64,000 nt of DNA from Stachybotrys elegans (lineage: Eukaryota > Ascomycota > Sordariomycetes > Hypocreales > Stachybotryaceae): the NCBI GenBank assembly GCA_020746835.1, contig JAGPNK010000003.1, positions 1,054,001-1,118,000 of the forward strand. The letters run 5' to 3'. Shown piece after piece: positions 30,890-42,876 of the stretch. The translations under genes and the position numbers were made by a program. Each line of letters begins with the position of its first letter. Within the stretch, counting starts at the first letter, position 1. The notes under the pieces are model-generated. The model was not told the DNA's origin and made no database searches. It saw only the letters and a list, made by a program, of their open reading frames with translations.

Positions 30890-32444
30890 ATGCTGTCATC
30901 ATTCAAGATCTCGACATCCTTGGTGGTGGGACTTCAATATCTCTTAACTCTAACCCACCACAATGCCGTGATGGCTGCATCCCTTCCACGCAATGAAGTC
31001 TCCATGAAGACTGCAATTGCAGTCAAGCTTAACACAGGAGGACTACGCGCTCGATCGAGCGGTGCTGAGTTGGTGGAGAGTTTGATCTTGAACGCTCAGA
31101 CAGCTCTGGCCAGCTCTGGAAACTCAAAGAGAGATACAACATTCACTGTTCATCCCCTTATCCAGAGCTTGTCTTCTGAGAAGCTCGCTGAGATGATCAA
31201 GCGTGCTAAGGAGGTCACCCCTGACTATGAGCCTGCAGACTTTGGTGCTTGGTACCAGGTTCATTTCGACTCAGAGGATCAGGAAAAGGATGATGAGATT
31301 GTCCAGATTCTGACGAGTCTCACGGAGAGCAAAGAAGTTGCCAGCTGCCAGCATCTTAAAGCCTCACGGGCTCCTGCTGTCCAGCCTTCAAACGACCCAT
31401 ACTTTCCTCAACAGGGTTATCTTTCTGGATCCGGCGTGGGTATCAATGCTCAGTATGCCTGGGGGTTCCCTGGCGGCGATGGTGCCGGCACAAATGTCAT
31501 TGATGTTGAACGTGGTTGGCAACTGGAACATGAAGACCTGGTAAGTGAAATTCCACACAGCCCGGGAGAACATCAACTAATCCATCCAGGTGGCCGCAAA
31601 CATTACTGTCTTGGCAGGGTTGAACTGGAGGGGCAGATTTGACGAGAACTACTACCACGGCACATCGGTCCTGGGTGAGATGCTCATGGTTGACAACGCC
31701 ATCGGAGGTGTCGGCATAGCTCCATCAGCCAACGGCGATGTGGTCGGAATTCAGCGAACTTATGCGAACATCGAGAGTCCGCCTGAGGCTATCCTCGAAG
31801 CCGTGTCTTTTCTTAACTTCGGAGACGTTTTGCTGCTGGAGATGCAGGCTGGAGACGCCAACGGCATGCTCTGGCCTCTCGAGATCATGGACGCCGAGTA
31901 CGAGGCCATCAAGCTCGCTACATCCATGGGCATCACTGTGATTGAGCCTGCCGGCAACGGCAACGCGGTGGACACTGGAACCAATCTGGACGAGCCTGTA
32001 ATCCGCCCTGGCGAGACAGTGCCCCGAGGCTTCCTGATTGCGGGTAGCCCTGATTATCGCGACTCTGGCGCTGTCATGGTTGGTGCTGGTACCTCGGCCT
32101 TCCCACGCAGCAGAATGCCCTGGTCTAACTACGGAAGCCGAGTTGACGTGCATGCCTGGGGCGAGAACATCCTCACCTCGAGCGTGGAGGTGGATGTTCC
32201 CGGCAGTGGCCAGTACACTGACATATACAGCAGCTTCAGTGGCACCTCGGGGGCTGCGCCTATCGTTGCCGGCGCGGCGCTCAGCATCCAGGGTATGGTG
32301 AATGCGAACCGTGGTTCGAAGCTGGGTCCGGAAGCACTGCGATCGCTGATCAAGACAGGTGGCACTCCCACCACGAGCTCTGCTGATAGAATCGGCGTTC
32401 AGCCCGATCTTCGCGCTCTCATCGATGGAGGATACTTGAACTAA
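30890..32444 (+). CDS. Secreted subtilisin-like serine protease (S8)
   Basis: Two exons (30890-31540 and 31590-32444) around a 49-nt intron with GTAAGT donor and CAACTAAT branch give 501 aa. The first in-frame ATG is at 30890; the frame extends upstream without one. A hydrophobic signal (about 8-29) precedes a charged propeptide-like region. The triad is Asp205 (NVIDVERGW), His240 (YHGTSVLGE) and Ser437 (SGTSGAAP), with oxyanion Asn340 in PAGNGN. The Asp motif followed by EHEDL resembles the less common S8 subgroup cd04843 (S8_11), seen often in bacteria, more than proteinase K. Extracellular proteolysis is expected. No C-terminal P-domain or anchor is present. Confidence 0.9.
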
Positions 32445-32879
32445 TTTCCTCTTCCCACCAACATTGTCTATTTGTATATATTTCAGATTTTCCTCTTGTT
32501 CATACTGTATATAATAATCATCATTGTCCTCTGAAAATACACAAAACTTCAAACAACATAATTTTCTTCTTCACTGTAAGACCGTGGGAAGACCCTGGCC
32601 AAGCGAAGCCTTATGGAAGAAAACTCAAGAGAAAGCATATCGATCCTGATATCTCTTAGACAGTGGCTTATCATTATGCTGCGCTTCCGAACGTCGTATA
32701 TCTCGGAGACATCTTTACACAGCATACCCGCTTTATCGCCCGTTACCCCTGTTCATACCAGCGTGCTTACTACCTATTCGGAACTGTGCCTCATCCAGTT
32801 CATCCGAGCTCCGCCCGACTGAGGAGGCGCTGTTTCTTTCATCTCTACAACCTCAGTTACGTCTGCGTTATTTCCCATC
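32445..32879. other. Intergenic region between S8 protease and FSH1 hydrolase
   Basis: About 435 nt of AT-rich 3' region and the upstream region of the hydrolase. No gene supported. Confidence 0.5.
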
Positions 32880-33653
32880 ATGAATGACGATCTTAGCATT
32901 CCTCGCATTCTATGTATCCATGGCGGTGGAACGAATAAGGAGATTTTCGCCCTTCAAGCTCGAGGTATCGTTGCTGGCTTACAGCCATACTTCCGTCTAG
33001 TCTTCGTCAATGGGCCATGGACGGCCTCGCCACATGCCAGCATTGCAGGCCTGTTTGGTGACATGGGACCGTTCTATAGATGGCTGCGCTGGCTCCCTGA
33101 GCACGAACCTATCGATGATGAAGCTGCGGCCAACACAGTCATGAATACTATTCGGGACGCCATGAAGAAGGACGAGGGCACGGGCCCCTGGGCTGGTGTT
33201 ATGGGCATCTCGCAGGGTGGCAAAATTGCAGCCAATCTCTTGTGGGAGCAGGAACGCGCAGCAAAGCATGGTCTACCTCCCTTGACCAACTTCAAATTCG
33301 GCCTCATCATGGCAGCTTTACCGCCTTGGATGCACTTCGACACACGGCTCCCTTTACCGGAAAAGTATGTCGAGACAGCCGGCTGCTACGCTTCGGAATG
33401 GAAGAAGGCCAACGAGTTTCCTACTGAAACCGAGGGTGAACATATTTTGACTCTACCGACGCTGCATGTCCTTGGACTTCAGGACCCAGATGTGGATGAG
33501 CATCTCATGTTGACGACGAGATTTTGCAAGAAAGAGTCCACCGAGGTATATAAGTGGGATGGTGGACATCGAGTCCCGACGGAGCCACAACATGTCAAGA
33601 AGATTGTCAACTCAGTCCTGTATATGGCCGACAAAACAGACATGCTCTGGTGA
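32880..33653 (+). CDS. FSH1-type serine hydrolase
   Basis: Intronless, 257 aa. The N-terminus PRILCIHGGGTN is the first strand and oxyanion loop of the FSH1 alpha/beta hydrolase family. The nucleophile is in MGISQGGKIA, the acid probably in LGLQDPDVDEH and the histidine in WDGGHRVPTE. Homologues such as LovG and CitA-type proteins release or edit polyketide intermediates in fungal clusters, while others are general esterases. The adjacent exporter and regulator fit a cluster setting, but no polyketide synthase is present in the window. No signal peptide; cytosolic. Confidence 0.88.
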   Translation: MNDDLSIPRILCIHGGGTNKEIFALQARGIVAGLQPYFRLVFVNGPWTASPHASIAGLFGDMGPFYRWLRWLPEHEPIDDEAAANTVMNTIRDAMKKDEGTGPWAGVMGISQGGKIAANLLWEQERAAKHGLPPLTNFKFGLIMAALPPWMHFDTRLPLPEKYVETAGCYASEWKKANEFPTETEGEHILTLPTLHVLGLQDPDVDEHLMLTTRFCKKESTEVYKWDGGHRVPTEPQHVKKIVNSVLYMADKTDMLW

Positions 33654-33999
33654 TGGAGAGTGCGCGTGGAAATGCATCAACATAATTATTCTGTTGTGGA
33701 TGCAATGGTTTTATTTTCCAGCTTCTATGGTTGATTGGTGAATGAGAATGGAGAGATTCCTGATCCTATTTCCTAGAAGAATTCAAACAAGCGACTTCGA
33801 TGGAAGTCCCCTCTGACAAAAAGAATATATTTTCCGAGTAAGGATGCTTCGGAACTGGCCAGTTTCTAGTCGATAGTTATCCGAGTTGGATGGCTGCCGT
33901 ATGAGGCAGCGAGAAGAACAAAATAAGTATGGTAAATATGTGTTACAAGAGACTTGATGTCTCGTCTTGAATGAGCACGAGCCTTATTATGAGCTGGCT
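33654..33999. other. Convergent intergenic region, FSH1 hydrolase / MFS exporter
   Basis: About 345 nt of AT-rich sequence between two convergent genes, holding both 3' ends. No frame supported. Confidence 0.5.
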
Positions 34000-35701
34000 C
34001 TAAGCCTCCCCTGAACCCTTATCACTTGATTTGCTGGCCATGGGGCCTTCCTGAGCAGCAGGCGATCGCACACTCTTCCATTCCACAAAGAAACTGCCTA
34101 TGATGGTGATCGCTGACAATGCAGCTATTAGATAGTAAACGTGAGTCAAGGCAGCGTTGTAGTCTGAAAGAAGAGTCGGCAAGTCTTGCTCAGAGACGAG
34201 GTTCCGAAGTTCTGTGGCTCCGCCATCGATAATAGTCTCAGCGTCAATGTTTGGCAAGTTTCTGACATTCTCCACCAGGGCGCTCAGGAAGATGTTTTGT
34301 CCAACAGGAAGAAAGATGGTCGGACCGAGGAAGCGAGCGAACATGACGAGCGATGTGCCAATGCCAACATCAATCTTTGGTAGGACAGTCTGGGCAATGG
34401 TCATAGGTTGCTGGCTACCGACACCGATGCCTATTCCCAAGATAACTTGGTACCCAAACCACTCAGCCATTCCTGAGTCGGGTGTCATTGTGGCGAGTAA
34501 TCCAGCACCAATCGGCATGAGTATGGAACTGAGATAGAAGAAGGGGTTGCAGTAGCCAACTTTGGAAATAATGACGCCAGATACGAGGCTGCCCAGGATG
34601 GTCGGGAGGATCACGGGAAGCAGCCTGATGCCAGAGTTTGTGGCGCTGACACCTTGGACGGCCTGGAACCAGAGGGGCAGGTAGTAGAGTGCCAGCATCA
34701 TAGCGGAGCCGTTGAAGAAGGTGAAAAATAGGGATGCGGCGATACTGCGCTGTTTGGCGATACGCGGAGGCACTGTAGCCTTTTCCTGCCTCCAGATTTG
34801 GGTTGCAACAAAGGCGGCCAGCAATACGCCAGCGAAGACGAGGGCTACCACGACATGGGCATCTTGCCAGGCGTACTGTGCGCCGCCCCATTGCAGCGCC
34901 AGGATGAGACAAACGATGGCAGGGATGAAAACCAAGTTTCCCACGGGGTCCAACTGTAGGACCTTGGGCAGCCAGCCTGAAGCCCACGGCTCCAGCTCTT
35001 GGTTCTTGAGTTGCACCAGCCAAAAGGTGACAGCCATAGACACGGCCCCGATGGGTAGGTTGATGTAGAAGCACCAGCGCCAGGTGACATGGTCGGTAAA
35101 GGCACCGCCGAGGAGGGGACCGATGACGGACGCAACAGCAAAGGTGGCGCCAAAGAGAGCCTGATAGATAGGACGCTGCTGTAAAGGAATGGTGTGGACC
35201 ATGATGACCATGGCGCCCGAGAATATCCCCGCGGTCCCCACGCCGGCGATAGCTCTGCCAAAGATGAAGGCTATCGAGTTTGGCGCCGCTCCGCATAACA
35301 GCGACCCAAGCTCAAACAGTGCAGAGCATGCGAGGAAGAGAGCCTTGGCCGGAAACAGCTTGTACAACTTGCCCATTATGAGCTGGAAGGCACATATCGT
35401 CAGCAAATATGCGCTTCCGTACCAGCCATAGTCGGCCAAGGAATGAAAGTCGTCGGTGATGCGAGGAATTGCTGTAGCGATGATGTTGGTATCCTAGACA
35501 TTGTGGTCAGTAAGTATAAGTGCTGGGCATATGCTCTTAGTAGTTCAATGGGCGCACCAAGTTCACCACGAAGATGGTTAGAAACAATGCCCCCATAACG
35601 GCAATCCGCTGCGAATTTCCAGGATACTCGGAATTGTCTTCTGACGGTGGCTTTTCGGACTTTTCCCCTCCCTCGCGTGGGACGTCGGGTGTTGATGCCA
35701 T
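34000..35701 (-). CDS. DHA2-type MFS drug/metabolite exporter
   Basis: Two exons: 35558-35701 (48 codons) and 34000-35493, separated by a 64-nt intron with donor GTGCGC and acceptor TAG. The splice joins IFVVNL to DTNIIATAIPRITDDF, the expected first helix of 14-span fungal exporters, and yields 545 aa. Other family features are WYGSAYLLT, GRAIAGVGTAGIFSG, GPLLGGAFTDHVTWRWCFYINLPIG and a hydrophilic C-tail. It transports small hydrophobic compounds outward with protons, at the plasma membrane or vesicles. Its start lies 372 nt from the divergent Zn2Cys6 regulator, suggesting shared control, as seen for toxin or metabolite efflux genes. Confidence 0.92.
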
Positions 35702-36073
35702 CTTGGTGGAGGCACGTGATATGATTAGGGGGAGTACAAATAGTGCAAAAGAAGCGGGTGGGAACTTTGACTTCGGTTGTCTGTCGGCTCAACTTGCGAC
35801 GTCGCTGTCGGCTCCTCAATCGAGCTCGAAGGGATAGAGAGAAGAAAAAGGCTCTGCAATGAAAAGGGAGAGCTTTCTTTATACTTTTTAACAAATCTTG
35901 GTTCCATACCGTCTCTGCCTCTACAACCCGTCGGTCTCGGGGCTCAAAGACTGACTTTTGAGCGCCGAGCGCCGAGCGCCGTCTCGTCCAATCTGCCACT
36001 CCGAGCACCGCCGCCAACAATCCTCCTCTGCCCTCCCATCCCCGAAATAACCCCAAAACAGATACCTGCAGAC
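35702..36073. promoter_or_regulatory. Divergent promoter of MFS exporter and Zn2Cys6 regulator
   Basis: The 372-nt interval holds both 5' leaders. A direct repeat gagcgccgagcgccgagcgcc is visible near 35959-35979. No verified Zn2Cys6 binding palindrome was identified. Confidence 0.5.
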
Positions 36074-38411
36074 ATGTCGCCTGCCAAGAGCCCCAACTCC
36101 GCTGTTGGGTCCGAGTCGTCACCTGGCCAGCTGTCTCACGAGCTCGAAGCCTTCTCCTGCCTGGCTTGTCGACAGCGCAAGGTGAAGTGCGACAGACAAA
36201 CACCATGCTCCAACTGCATTAAAGCGCAGAAAGAATGCAGTTTTGTGCCGCCAGTGCGCGGAAAGCGCAAAAGAACCAAACCTCCCCGGGAAGGACTCCA
36301 TGCCAAGCTCCGACGATACGAGCATCTTCTCGAATCATGCGGCGTACGACTTGAAGGCTCCGAAAATGACGACGATGCAGTATCTACACCCGAGACCACC
36401 TATGAGACGCATCACAATGCAACCAAGACGACAGCTGGCACTGGGAACAATGCTGAGCCCTACAGGCTGGGTGGATCGAAGCCAGTACTCATTTCCCGAG
36501 GGGGGGATTCGCGCTACATGGAGAGGTAATCCACTCCCAGCATCCCTGTGAGAATCGCAATCGCTCATTCTAAGCAGCTCTCTATGGTCAGACTTGAGCA
36601 GAGAGGTAATCTACCCATAGCGTCAACCAGTCTCTCCAGTGCTGACATCGCCAACAGTTCAAACGCCCTGACATCGATGAGCTAAATCCCTCAGCCGAGG
36701 CAATCATGGATAGCTACGAGGAAGAGAACGACGACATCCTTCTTGGCCCATACAACACCAGAGAAAGCCGATACCGTGGTCCAGACACAAGCTCCAAAGA
36801 TATTGGATCTTTGTGCTTATCCGAGCATGTCCTGGAGAAGTTATGCGCGACCTTCTCCAACGCGATTGATCCCCTGACCAAAGTGCTGCATCTACCCACG
36901 TTTCGGGTATCGTTACGACAAGTCCAACAGAACCCAAGGGGCGCATCTAGAAGCATGCAAGCACTAGTCCTTTCTTTCTATCTTGCGACCATCAGCGTAA
37001 TGGAGGAAGATCAATGCCTCGGGATATTGGGCAGTTCCAAAGAGCCTTTGCTCTCACGATACCGCCATGCAGCCCGGGTGGCCTTGACCAACGCAGGCTT
37101 ACTATCCACCACTAGCCTTGTGGTCCTCCAAGCCTATGTCTTGTTCCTGGTAAGCTCATTCATTGACGGCTCAGGTCTTTGGTCTTTTCTAACTCACCAT
37201 AATAGGTTGGTGCAAGAAACATTCATAGAGCAGACACGCTCTTCATTTACTCGGGTGTGGCCATCCGGCTTGCACGTAAAATGGGCCTCCATCGCGATGG
37301 CTCAGCACTTGGTCTGAGTCCTTTCGAGTCGGAGATTCGCCGTCGACTTTGGTGGACTTTAGTCATTAATGATTACAAACTTTCCGACACCCTGGGCGTT
37401 CGTCCATCCATGGACCTGGCACGCAGCGATGTAAGAATGCCTCTCAACGTAGAAGAGGATGACCTGCACCCCGACATGGCAAACGAACCTCAAGAGCGAT
37501 CAGGTATCACGGCCGCCACATTAGCTCGGCTCCGATGCGAAATCTTTAGCTTCTTGAGAAATGCGTCGACATCCTCTGGCGATTTTCGATTAGAGTTCAT
37601 TGCCAGCGCCGACCTGTCAATGGCAGCAAAAAACAAATACATCAATGAGCTAGAGGATCTCATTGAGAAGAAATACATACGGTATTGCGATCCTTCAAAT
37701 CCCTTACACGTGATGACGTCCGTAATGGGAAGATCCGCCATCTGCAAGCTTCGACTTCACGCATATGCTCCACGACGATCAGCAGACGCAAGGATCAATG
37801 CGTCTCAATCGGAGAGAGAGATGGTCTCCGCCAGCGCATCGAAACTCTTGGAGCTGTCCATGATGGTTTTTAACACAGAATCTTTAAGGCCATACAAGTG
37901 GCAGGTTAACAAGGGCCACATCTGGACTATGATACTATTTGTCCTTATTGAAGTCTGTCACCAGAAGACTGGCCCACAAGTCGACCGTGCGTGGGGCTTG
38001 ATATGGGATGCGTTGGATCATTCGAGACCTATATTCGACGATTCAGGTGGTGTTCTGTTCCAGACACTGCGCAAATGGATAGTTGAGGTGTGGGATCGCC
38101 ATACGGTTGCCCTGAGGGAGGCAGGATCCTACGAACCACCGGAACCGGAACAGATCCGTTTAATGAGGCGATTTTTGGCCAACTCGGCTAGACCGCAGTC
38201 GGCTCGGGAGTCGAGGCCCCAAGCTCCTGTTTCACAGACGGACATATGTCATGGCAGAAGCCAGGACGGAGAAGACATGAATTCCATGGATGCTGACAGC
38301 TTTGGGGCCTTGGGTTCATATGACTTCTCAGACTTACTTTCTTTCGAAACCAACATGGACGAGTGGATGCAGTGGGATAATTTGGTAGCGGAAGAGAGAG
38401 GCTTCGCTTGA
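36074..38411 (+). CDS. Zn2Cys6 transcription factor with fungal-specific MHR domain (1)
   Basis: Four exons (36074-36525, 36575-36605, 36658-37149, 37206-38411) with introns of 49, 52 and 56 nt give 726 aa. The 31-nt second exon restores RYMESSSLWSDLSREFK. The zinc cluster is CX2CX6CX5CX2CX6C (Cys29, 32, 39, 45, 48, 55), followed by a basic linker (GKRKRTK) and a short coiled segment (LHAKLRRYEHLLES). The middle-homology region reads AIRLARKMGLHRDGS and RRRLWWTLVINDYKLSDTLG. It probably binds CGG-type half-sites and controls the divergent exporter. The C-terminus (YDFSDLLSFETNMDEW) is acidic, as in activation domains. Confidence 0.92.
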
Positions 38412-39425
38412 GCAGGAGAGCTGACACATACACCCTTCAATATAAATCTTCACGCGGCTAGCGGCCCTGAACGATTCCATGAAGAGCAATCCGTGGCTAG
38501 GTAGTTCCCTAGCCAACATAATACAGTACGCATTAGTCCAAGATGCATGACCCACTGCTTTCTGTATCCTGCATGCCGAGCAGAGCCATAGTGACGTGGT
38601 CTTACCATGTGCAACCGTACTATCCAATGAGCACCAACACAGCCCGAGAAACCGCCGCATCCGATGTTGAGATTGCCAAGCATCGTTGGTCCATGCCTGT
38701 AATATTTGCTGCAACTTGGGGGCAGAACATTACTCAACATCCCTGAGAAAGGATGTGGGTGTATTGTTGGTCGCTGTCATTTATCCGTAACGGTGCACCA
38801 AGGCTGACAGCATCACGGGATACTTACCAGGATAGGTGCTAAAGTCCGTAGCTAAGATTTCGGCAATGCTCTTTTGATCATGCAACTAACTACGGATAGA
38901 AACGGACCGACTGACCAGCCTGTGCCATCGACAACCTGCCAAGTCGCATTGGTGTTCACTATTCTTTGGGGACGGCACTACCAACAAATGGAGGGACGCA
39001 CAGCATCGCCGGTACCTCTGTATTGGGATTCATACTTCACTAATCGTAGCTAGGGACTCAACTTTACCAAAATGATAGGGACCAGTTGGTTTTCAGGTTC
39101 CTGCGTTCTACAGTGGCTGGACATCGAGGCTTTCCTCAAGGGAACCTTACATCTGTAATACTTATTTGCACTGGGAAAATTCTTTCTAATGTTCTTTTTC
39201 GCAAAAATCAGGGGATAGTTTCAGAGCTGCAAGGTGCTCCCAATCCCACTGACGGCAAAGGTTGAAGCGAGCTGTCTAGCGCAAGCCGCGTGAGTTACCG
39301 ATACGGAAATCAACTATGCCTTGGCCCATGCATGGTAGAATTATATGGTCGCTTCAGCGTTTGATGTTATTGCTTTCTTCCTGACATAGCTCCCTTCTGT
39401 CATTCCAAACTCGGGGTTTATCAGC
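38412..39425. other. 1-kb intergenic region, no supported gene
   Basis: Small frames on both strands have no motifs. The 3' ends of the convergent regulator (plus) and SDR (minus) lie at its borders. Confidence 0.5.
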
Positions 39426-40451
39426 CTACCACGGTATCGTTTCGCCGTTCTGAGCATTGATAAGTCTTCCTAGAGCGTCCTCACGTGAAATTGTTTCAAC
39501 CTAGAGTAAATCAACAAGCCATTACAGTTAAACCCAGCCGTCACCGTCTTGTAAACAGCAGAGGGTGTGATCCAACTTACCGTTTTGAGCGTAGCAACAG
39601 CAGACTCATCTATTGTTAAGGCTGCTTGCTCGTGGCCGAGCTGTCTCGCGATCCAGTTTCCTGGCTTCGTCTGCGTGTTTCTGTGACATCATCATGTTAG
39701 CTGTCCGCGCGGGGCCATCGTAGGGATAATTGCTCCATGATATATTACCCGGGAGTGGTGGCAATCACAGTTAACCAGTCTTTCTGGCTGAATGCTAGGC
39801 ACCTGGAAGTATCTGCTGTCAACCAGCCTGTCCATGCACGATTAGATGGTCTAATACTCACTGCACAATGAAGTTCTGCGCCGCTTTAGAGATGCCATAG
39901 GCAGGCACTATCCACGACTGCATCGGCGCAATGAGGCTGATGGAGCTGCCGGGACTCGAAAAGGCCGCGAAGCGCGGGTCCTTCGACTTCCTGAGGAGAT
40001 GGCTGACGGCTTGGAACAGGCCGAGCACACTGGCCGCGTTGGTTTGGAACGCTGTAACAAGGTCCGCATTCGGGATTGTCTCGATTGGCAGGACGGGAAA
40101 TGGACAGGCCCCTGCGTTGGCAATGACAGTGTCGATGTGTTCCACGCCGGCGGCCTCGATCTCAGCAACTGCTTTCGCGGCGTCGTCAGGCGACGTGTTG
40201 TCGATCTGTACAAGGTGAAGCCTGGTCCCTTCACCGGGAATCAGAGCTCGGAGCTCCTCAGTGGCAGCTGACTCTAGGTCTCGGACGCTGCCGATAACGA
40301 CATGGTTGGGGCGGGCTAGACAGATCTCGGCGATGCGCTTCCCGATGCCTGGATGATTTGATCAGGAACGGATAGATCACGGGATGTCATTAGGGAGAAA
40401 ATGCCTACCTTGGCTCACACCAGTGACAAGAATGACTGTTGAGTTCGACAT
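39426..40451 (-). CDS. Short-chain dehydrogenase/reductase (SDR) 1
   Basis: Five exons (40409-40451, 39862-40348, 39749-39802, 39581-39680, 39426-39500) with introns of 60, 59, 68 and 80 nt give 252 aa; all phases agree and every junction has GT-AG ends. The Rossmann motif is split by intron 1 (VTGVSQ/GIGKRIAE). Further motifs are IANAGA, the catalytic FSSPGSS and YGISK. The region after YGISK reads CLAFSQKDWLTVIATTPGNTQT, the usual product-site loop. It resembles small fungal ketoreductases/C-factor-type SDRs; the substrate is unknown. A second SDR lies 413 nt upstream on the same strand. Confidence 0.87.
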
Positions 40452-40863
40452 AGTACCTCTATGAACGAGTCGTCACGTTGGCTACTCTTGAACAAATTCG
40501 TGTGAGTGAGGAACGAGTAGGCAGTCAGCGACAAGTCCTTGAGCATCGCCAACCTTGACCAAAGTTGGGAGGGCGACAAGATGTTGGTACACAATAAAGA
40601 TGGGGAAGTTACTAAATAGGTACCTGTACCATCTGCTCCCATGCTTCTTGTTATCTCGTTTCCTCTTAGGTAGTTCTTGGCCCCCTCCTCGCCCACCTCC
40701 GCATTGGTGGATGCAGCCTCCACGGCAGGGCTGCACACGACAGAGCCAGGACCAACATTATCCCTTTCTGCCTTCCTTTCATGTAATGCATCAAGTGACG
40801 GCCTTGGGATATATATATCGTTTATTGAGCCTACAGCTCCAGCGCTCTATTTTAGTTGAAAAT
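40452..40863. other. Intergenic region between two SDR genes
   Basis: About 412 nt, the promoter of SDR 1. Short frames on both strands are not convincing genes. Confidence 0.5.
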
Positions 40864-42088
40864 CTACCTTGACTTGAGGCTATCGATGATTTCAGCTGCC
40901 TTAGCGAACTTAAGGTCCTCCATCGTCTCCTTCCACAGCTGCTCAGCAATCTTGAGTCCTTCAGGCTTGTATACAAGGGGAGCCAGCCTGGTAAGAGTAC
41001 TTAGTTAGCCACCACTCGTGTGGGAAATAAAACCGAAGGAAGAATACAAAGCCATCAGCGGAATCCTTTGGTAACACTCACGGTTGAATCTTGCCATCCT
41101 CCAAGTACTGTCCATGCGAGCCAGTGCCGTGGTTAACAGCCGCGTCGGTGATGGTGCGGGCCCCAACATCAGCTGTACGGGCAACGAGCTTCTTGAAAAT
41201 GTTGAAGATGAAGCCGGCTATGGTGCCATCGAGGTCCCTTTGCAGCCCGGTTGAACACAGTCCCGGATTCGGAGCGTTCACTATCGCGACGGTCGCTGGC
41301 ACGCGCTTGGTCAATTCCGAGAGGAAAAGCTGACATAACAATTTAGAAGTGAAGTATCGGTCCCCTCGATCAAAGTTGGACTCATTGTCGAAGGCAGCCA
41401 GGAGAGGGGTCAAGTTGCGTTCTTTGAACTTGGGCCACGATGCTGTATCTGAATTGACAAGGACTATTCGGCCGGGCTGGTCCGGCGAGTTCTTGCTTTT
41501 GAGCACCGGAAGGAGGAGGATGGTGAGGAGAGCACAGGACAGGTAGTTCACCTATTGAGGTGTCAATGCGGAACACGCATGATTAGGCCAGAAGAGCGGA
41601 GAGGAGCGCGTGGAATGATGCGGCAGATGGGCCACCATGCTACTTACCTGTATAGTTTCTTCGTGCTTCGTGGCTTCGTTGAGCGTGAACCTCGTCTTGC
41701 TAAGCCCAGCATTGTTAATGACGATGTCAAGCCTCTCCAGGCTGCTGGTACGCTCCACAAATTTGGTGACTGAGTCGACGCTGCTTAGATCCAGTAACCA
41801 AACATCAAGCTGCTGCGTAGCAGTGTCAACATGCGCAGCGAGCGTCTTCTTGGCGGCTTCGCCTTTCGCCTCGTCGCGCACTGCCAGGATGAGCAGACTG
41901 GCACCAAGGGCGAGGATCTGCTTCGCCGTTTCAAAGCCGATGCCGGTGTTACTGCCGGTGATGATGACCGTCTTGCCCTCGATGTTGACATCTTTGCGCG
42001 TCACTTGGGGCGGGACCACGAAGAATTGGCGATGAAAGAAAGCACGGAATGTAGCGCGCTTCTCAGGGGTCACGTCGAATTCTGGCAT
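40864..42088 (-). CDS. Short-chain dehydrogenase/reductase (SDR) 2, retinol-dehydrogenase-like
   Basis: Three exons (41648-42088, 41082-41551, 40864-40987) with introns of 96 and 94 nt give 344 aa. The nucleotide-binding motif is TGSNTGIGFETAK, followed by NNAG. The strand carrying the catalytic Ser is IVLVNSDTASW and the YxxxK site is YFTSK. A leading segment of about 40 residues (FFHRQFFVVPPQVT) and the C-terminal WKETMEDL helix match the fungal WW-domain-oxidoreductase/retinol-dehydrogenase-like SDRs. NAD(P)-dependent oxidation or reduction of a hydrophobic alcohol or ketone is expected. It belongs to the run of redox genes between 39 and 57 kb. Confidence 0.9.
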
Positions 42089-42876
42089 GACTGGCTACTA
42101 GCTCAGTATAGGCAGGTAGAGGAAAGTTGAGGTTTCTTCAAAGAATGTCGATGTGAAATCTTAGAGGATGTGCAAGGGCTTACGCTCCATCGCATGTCCG
42201 GGATGCCATTTAAAAACGTGTTATTTGTACACCTGCAGGGTGTCCAAAGGGGCATCCCTTTGATTCCCAAAAAGTCTGTCTACAAGATGTTGGTGCAACC
42301 AACAACCTCTTGGCATGTCATTTATGACAGCTAGATACAAAAGTTCCATTAGTTACATGCATGTGGTTTTCCATTTCGAGCGTGCCGCAACCAACACACG
42401 GTCAAATAAGTGTGTCTGGAGGAATCAACAACTGTCCAGGACCCGTGCGGCACCAGCCGCTTTTGCTAACAGTTGGAGTCTCCCCAGCACCATACACGCT
42501 TCCTCCATGCACGTACGTTGGTTGCTGGAATGCAGCAGCTATTGCCGACCTCATTATTGCTTCGGTCGCTACCGTCTTTGAGAAGCCACTCTATCCGCCT
42601 TCGACAATCACGTATCGCTAGCTTAGTCTTGCATCCAAAGTTTGAAGGAACATACGTGCACATTGCGACGTACAAGATGGTTGCAGACTCCGGTCCTATG
42701 TACACTGATACGCCGTTGGTCCCCATGGCCACGCCGAAGTATCTGACCGGTAAGGTATGGATTGGTGGCTCCTTTACATTATGCATTTTTCAGTTTTGGG
42801 CCAAAGCAACAAGATTGGATGAACTTATGCCATCTCTCGCACCTAGGACGATCCTTTCACACTAGAGGCGTCGAAA
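42089..42876. other. Divergent intergenic region, SDR 2 / hemerythrin-like
   Basis: Frames of about 100-130 codons are open on both strands near 42466-42865 and look more protein-like than average, but have no recognisable motif. They may be decayed coding DNA; no gene is called. Confidence 0.4.

Noticed and set aside
31725..32552. 275-codon frame antisense to the S8 protease
   Set aside because: Shadow of the protease; the sense strand carries the catalytic triad.
34463..35296. 277-codon frame on the same strand as the MFS exporter, in another frame
   Set aside because: The exporter frame has all transport motifs; this one is its frame-shifted shadow.
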